Assembly: GCA_963920575.1 (NCBI GenBank)
Contig: OY986966.1
Coordinates: 20,593,656 to 20,657,655, forward strand
Reading direction: 5' to 3'
Source of the DNA: Narthecium ossifragum
Lineage: Eukaryota; Streptophyta; Magnoliopsida; Dioscoreales; Nartheciaceae
Length of the DNA: 64,000 nucleotides
The position numbers were made by a program, and so were the translations under genes. A model generated the notes under the pieces. It was given only the letters and a program-made list of their open reading frames with translations, was not told where the DNA came from and did no database searches. Position 1 is the first letter of the stretch. The number at the start of each line of letters is the position of its first letter. This document shows, one piece after another, positions 59,726 through 64,000 of this stretch.

Positions 59726-60958
59726 TCAATAAACTGAAGGTGTGGAAGGTGGAAATTCAGTTTTGATGTAGGTAAAAATGTCTTCAAGTTGCTTAGACAT
59801 CTTTGCTTGATCCGTCGTGATCTGTACTTGGGAAGTCTCGATGTCACCTTGATTCACTTCCATTCTCTCCAATCTTGCTTCAAGATCATCAAGTCTTTGA
59901 GATGTGGTGCGATGAGCTCGGCTTTGGGAAGATTCACCTTGATATCCTTGAAGTCTAGGCTCTCCCCCTAAGTTTTTCTCATCATGCTCTTCTTGATGCT
60001 CGCCTTCCTCATCACTACTAACATCAAGAACATAATAGCCTAAGGCTCGCTTGGCAGAATTCATCCTTTTGAAAGTGGATTTACTGAAGGGTTGAGAGAG
60101 GGGTTTTCTTTCATCAACAGCTAGGTGAAGGGTAAGGGCTTGGAAAATATTGGTTAGAAGTCCTCCAAAAGGTAGTGATTGCCTAGCCGTAAGGTTAAGC
60201 ATCTTCTTGATAATGAGATAACCTAGGTTTAGAGGCTTCTTCCTAACCATGCAAGAAATGACATAGGCATGAAGGGGCATCAAGTGATCATGATGGCCAA
60301 GCTTAGGAAAAAGATTTGTTCCTAGAAAGTGGGTAAGCTCCCTATAGTTTTGGTGTAGGCTATTTAATTCTATAGGATTTTTACCAACTAGATCAAGTCT
60401 AAGAATTGCCCTTCTCCCTTGTTTATCCTTATCAATTCTTTTGAAATCATCATATGAAGTAAAGTATGCACAGTCTCCTCGATTTGATGCACTTAGCATC
60501 TCATTTAGCCATTCTACAGTAATCTTGATTTCATTTCCATAGATATAGCTACTAATGGCCACATATCCTTCATCATCAATATCTTCAGTCATCTTGCAAT
60601 AAAAATATCGAACCATTTCGGGATACATAAATTGGGGCAAATCTAAGAATTTCTTCCAACCCATATTAGTGAAAAAGATTTCAACTACATATTCTTTTCC
60701 TTTGGGCAACTGAAGAACTCTACTGGAAACCACAAATTTATCCTTAAATTCTGGCCAAGAGTCATACCTATCTTTGTCTAGAAAGAGATAGTCATCGAAG
60801 GAAGGAGTAGAAGAAGGCATGGATGAGGACTGTCCACGTGAACCTTTGCCTTTCTTCATCGACCTAATCTTTGCCACTGCTTGCCTCTTCTTCTCACCTT
60901 GTGTCGGAGCAGTCGTCGCCGGTGGTGGAGGAGGTCCTGTGTTCTTGGTGCGAGGCAT
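59726..60958 (-). CDS. 'Envelope-like' ORF of the copia element (410 aa)
   Basis: An intact ORF after pol. The N-terminus is basic and proline-rich (MPRTKNTGPPPPPATTAPTQ, then RSMKKGKGSRGQ). Residues 112-123 read YPEMVRYFYCKM, matching YPRLIRLFYQNL in the element 1 ORF. Downstream blocks also align loosely: FLGTNLFPKLG with VLRRNVFQTAH, and SLPFGGLLTNIFQAL with KPFPHPCLISAFLAR. The C-terminus is acidic, then a coiled coil (RLDDLEARLERMEVNQGDI, then KMSKQLEDIFTYI). No signal peptide or membrane span is seen. I infer homology with the Athila ORF and a nuclear role. It was traditionally labelled env-like by position only. Confidence 0.83.
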   Translation of the reverse strand: MPRTKNTGPPPPPATTAPTQGEKKRQAVAKIRSMKKGKGSRGQSSSMPSSTPSFDDYLFLDKDRYDSWPEFKDKFVVSSRVLQLPKGKEYVVEIFFTNMGWKKFLDLPQFMYPEMVRYFYCKMTEDIDDEGYVAISSYIYGNEIKITVEWLNEMLSASNRGDCAYFTSYDDFKRIDKDKQGRRAILRLDLVGKNPIELNSLHQNYRELTHFLGTNLFPKLGHHDHLMPLHAYVISCMVRKKPLNLGYLIIKKMLNLTARQSLPFGGLLTNIFQALTLHLAVDERKPLSQPFSKSTFKRMNSAKRALGYYVLDVSSDEEGEHQEEHDEKNLGGEPRLQGYQGESSQSRAHRTTSQRLDDLEARLERMEVNQGDIETSQVQITTDQAKMSKQLEDIFTYIKTEFPPSTPSVY

Positions 60959-61230
60959 GGTGCGAGGCTCAGTTATGGTTTTGAGAAGAGAGGGGAAAGG
61001 AGAGGTCGATCCTGAGGTGTGGCGGACGAAGGAGAGCTAGGGCACAGTCGAACCAGGGAGCATGGTCGATGGAGAGGGCTAGGGCACAGTTGAACCAATG
61101 AAGATGGCGGACGTTGGAGAGGGGCTAGGGCACGGTCGAACCAATGAAGCTTTGATCGGGGGGGTTATAAGGGGAGATTAAGTGAAAATGACTGAAAAGC
61201 CCTCACTTATTGTCACACGATCCGTGGTGG
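60959..61230 (-). promoter_or_regulatory. Putative promoter and leader of the copia 'envelope-like' ORF
   Basis: On the sense strand CCCCTTATAACCCC (TATA-like, 61170-61165) lies about 65 bp after the nearest palindrome. It is followed by about 200 bp of leader with three copies of TGCCCTAGC (near 61130, 61085, 61038) before the ATG at 60958. Confidence 0.55.
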
Positions 61231-61430
61231 TCGACCCTAAGAAGTTGACGGTCGACCGTCGTGAACAATATGTGTAATATTAAAGTCTCATGGTCGATCC
61301 GAGGACGTTGGCGGTCGACCGTGGCACATAATAGGTGTAAAAATGAAACCCCATAGTCGATCCAAGGAGTTGGCGATCGACCGTCCAGTGTGAATGTACG
61401 CACGGTCGACCATCAGAAAATCTAGATCGA
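61231..61430. promoter_or_regulatory. TCGA palindrome array upstream of copia 'envelope-like' ORF
   Basis: TCGA cores at 61231/61252, 61294/61315, 61357/61377 and 61406/61427. Pair steps are 21, 21, 20 and 21 bp. Flanks are GGTCGACC-like. The spacing equals that of the Athila arrays although the element belongs to another superfamily. Confidence 0.93.
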
Positions 61431-61645
61431 CCGTCAGTTCCAGAAAGTGAATTTTGAAATTCAATTAAAATTATTTTTAAATCAAAACATCACAAAACTT
61501 TGCATACACGTGTAACTAAATATTATCAGCTAAAAACCACTCATAAATCATGAAGATTACTCAATTTACCAAAATTTAGCACTCAAGTAGGATATTATAT
61601 AAAAAGCAAATAAAGAGGTGACCATACCTTTTCTTTTTAGCTCCT

Positions 61646-63160
61646 TTAATTTGGACATCCATTGGACATCCCAAGCTCCCTTAGTAGATACAGAAATCTG
61701 TCTTCACTCAAGGGTTTCGTTAGAATATCCGTAATTTGATGCTCGGGGGTAACAAATTCAAGTGCAATATCTCCTTTTTGTGTGTGATCACTTAAGAAAT
61801 GGTGTCGAATTTCTATGTTATTTGTTCTAAAATGTAGGATGTGATTTTTAGATAAGCTTATGGCACTAGTGTTGTCACATCTAATGGACATTTTACCTAC
61901 ATGTATGTTGTAATCCACCAATTGCATTTTCATCCAAAGTAATTGTGCGCAACAACTACCCGTCGTAATGTATTCCACTTAGGCGGTGGATAAAGCAATT
62001 GAATTTTGCTTCTTGGAGAACCAAGAAACAAGTGCATGACCAAGAAAGTGACATATACCACTTGTGGCTTTTCTATCAAGCATATATCCGGCAAAATCCG
62101 CATCGGAGTAGCCAATTAGATTAAAAGATGATCTTCTAGGATACCAAAAACCATAATTTTGAGTTCCTATTAGATATTTAAAGATCCTCTTGACCGCAAC
62201 CAAATGAGATTCCTTAGGACAAGATTGATATCTAGCACAAAGGCAAATACTAAACATGATGTCCGGTCTACTAGTGGTCAAATAAAGTAAATAACCAATC
62301 ATTATCTATAAAGTGTTTGTTCAACGGGTTTCCCATCTTCATCCTTGTCTAATTTGAGTGTTGTACACATGGGGGTTCTATAAATTTTGGATTCGACAAA
62401 ATCATATTTCTTGAGTAGGTCTCTAGTGTATTTGGCTTGATTTACAAAGACCCCTTCTTGAGTTTGCATGATTTGTAAACCAAGAAAATAATTTAGTTTA
62501 CCCATCAAACTCACTTTGCATACATGTGGCAAATTCTTCACAAAGTTTATCATTTGTAGAACAAAAAATAATATCATCAATATTAATTTGAATCAAGAGC
62601 AAATCTTTTCCTTTTGATTTGATAAATAATGTAGTATCAATTTTTCCTCTACAAAAATCATTATCCATCAAGAATTTGCTAAGCCTTTCATACCAAGCTC
62701 TAGGAGCTTGTTTTAATCCATACAAGGCTTTAGTAAGTTTAAATATATGATCTCTTAATTTGTAGTCCTCAAATCCGGGGGGTTGTTCAACATAGACTTC
62801 TTCCTTTATGAGACCATTTAAGAAGGCACTCTTAACATCTATTTGATACAATTTGAAATCTTTGTAAGATGTAAAAGTTAGAAGTAGTCTTATTGCCTCA
62901 AGTCTAGCTACCGGTGCAAAAGTCTCATCAAAATCAATTTTTTCTTATTGATTGAACCCTTTTGCAACAAGTCTAGCTTTGTTCCTTGTAATTGTCCCCG
63001 ATTCATCCATTTTGTTTCTAAAAACCCATTTAGTACCAATAACGGGATGATCATAAGGTCTAGGTACTAAATTCCAAACTTCATTTCTTTCAAATTGATT
63101 CAACTCTTCTTGCATTGTTAAGATCCAATGATCATCCTCTAGTGCTTCCTCAATCGTTTT
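61646..63160 (-). pseudogene. Copia RT and RNase H remnant
   Basis: RT pieces are [40 protein letters not shown] and [11 protein letters not shown] (the usual YVDD-type box changed to NIDD). RNase H pieces are IGYSDADFAGYMLDRKATSG, SIRCDNTSAISLSKN and ITDILTKPLSEDRF. Breaks: TAA near 62949, a frame change near 62500, and frame ends near 62302 and 61979. They follow integrase in the order typical of copia. Confidence 0.88.
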
Positions 63161-64000
63161 GGGCTAAATTTGAGATAGGAAGGCTAGATTTGCACATGCA
63201 TTTAATGAAAATCTAGTTTGGATTCCTCTTGATGGTTCACCAATTATCAATTCCTTTGGGTGTGAAGATGCATATTTCCAATCTTTGGGTAAATCATGAT
63301 GTTGATCACTAGGTGTAATTTCAAAGGATTCCTCAAATCTATCATTCAATTCTTCAACATCATTTTGAGTTTCATCTACTACATTTTTTGAATTGACATT
63401 AGGAATATCATCATCATTATCATCAATTCTACTATGAACTATAATCATTTCATCAAAAGTAACATGCATTGATTCTTCAACCACTAAGGTTCTTTTTTTG
63501 AAGATTCTATAGCTTTTGCTTCTCTTCGAGTATTCAAAAAAAACTCTTTCATCGGATCTAGCATCAAATTTTTCAAGATTATCCTTGTCATTGTTTAAGA
63601 TAAAACATTTGCAACCAAAAGTTCTAAAGTACCCAATATTTGGAATTCTTCCTTTCCAAAGCTCATAGGGGGTTTTCTTCAAAATAGGTCTCAAAGTTAC
63701 TCTATTAATCACATTGCAAGAAATATTAATTGCTTCGGCCCAAAAATACTCAGGAAGATTATTCTCACATAATAGAGTTCTAGCCATGTCTTGTAAGGTC
63801 CGATTTTTCCTTTCAACAACACCATTTTGTTGAGGTGTTCTAGGTGATGAGAAGTTATGGGAAATCCCGTTGTTATTATAAAACTTTTCTAAATGGGAAT
63901 TCTTGAATTTTCCTCCATGGTCACTTCTAATGCATGAAATGAGAATACCTTTCTTATTTTGGACTCTTCTACAAAAGTTGGTGAATTCCTCAAAGACTTC
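63161..64000 (-). pseudogene. Copia integrase, N-terminal part off window
   Basis: The open frame enters from the window edge and ends at 63164. Motifs: CIRSDHGGKF (second catalytic Asp), SPRTPQQNGVVERKNRTLQ (catalytic Glu), YFWAEAINISCNVINR and FGCKCFILNN, typical of Ty1/copia integrases. The TAA at the end is followed by sense codons for PKTIEEALEDDHWI, so the frame once continued into RT. Confidence 0.88.

Larger units (their letters stand above)
58073..64000 (-). mobile_element. Sirevirus-like Ty1/copia element, 5' part off window
   Basis: On the minus strand: integrase (64000-63164), broken RT (about 63150-62300), RNase H (about 62300-61646), palindrome array, 'envelope-like' ORF (60958-59726), polypurine tract(s), and 3' LTR (59168-58073). 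An extra ORF after pol in a copia element is the Sirevirus (SIRE1) layout. Stops at 63164 and 62949 and a frame break near 62500 inactivate pol. Confidence 0.85.

Overview
The window is nuclear DNA of a flowering plant. The reasons are two intron-rich plant genes with canonical GT/AG introns and typical plant LTR retrotransposon lineages: Athila and Tekay (Ty3/gypsy) and a Sirevirus-like Ty1/copia element. A non-grass monocot is a guess only. The window splits into a gene-bearing half (1-26 kb) and a retrotransposon island (28-64 kb).

Genes. Positions 1-10138 (minus) hold most of a PTM-like chromatin/transcription regulator: tudor-like N-terminus, DDT region, two PHD fingers and an AT-hook, with the 3' end off the window. 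I resolved nine exons, one of only 29 nt. Positions 14906-25935 (minus) hold MUS81, the XPF-family structure-specific endonuclease, with fourteen exons placed in frame. One expected exon is missing and probably lies in a 200-N assembly gap at 24256-24455. Between the genes sits a 5'-truncated LINE with a 9-bp target-site duplication. A tandem SINE/LINE-tail repeat plus microsatellite abuts a MUS81 splice donor.

Retrotransposon island. Element 1 (28197-43995, minus) is an Athila-type element with gag, protease/RT, RNase H/integrase and an extra 'envelope-like' ORF. Its pol is split by a 2.4-kb solo LTR with a perfect 5-bp target duplication. A Tekay chromovirus remnant (about 44.8-48.2 kb, with an LTR fragment near 56.4-57.06 kb) is interrupted inside integrase by element 2 (48159-56375, plus). 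Element 2 is an Athila-like LTR-internal-LTR-partial internal arrangement that keeps an integrase with its DD35E residues but has lost protease and reverse transcriptase. The right end (58073-64000, minus) is a Sirevirus-like copia element with its own 'envelope-like' ORF.

Main discovery candidate. The LTRs of these different lineages, and the DNA just upstream of both 'envelope-like' ORFs, carry dense arrays of short palindromes with a TCGA core (GGATCGATCC in Athila, GGTCGACC-type in the copia element, ATGATCGATCAT in Tekay). The palindromes come mostly in pairs with centres 20-23 bp apart, about two helical turns, although the spacers differ. The copia LTR uses 12-bp steps instead. Several arrays lie just upstream of a recognisable TATA box. 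The two 'envelope-like' proteins share a YPxhhRxFY motif, have basic nuclear-type N-termini and C-terminal coiled coils, and show no signal peptide or obvious membrane span. I infer a shared retroelement control module (operator array plus promoter plus a candidate DNA-binding regulator), by analogy with the motif-array anti-silencing systems known for VANDAL DNA transposons. This is inference, and the tests are given with each finding.
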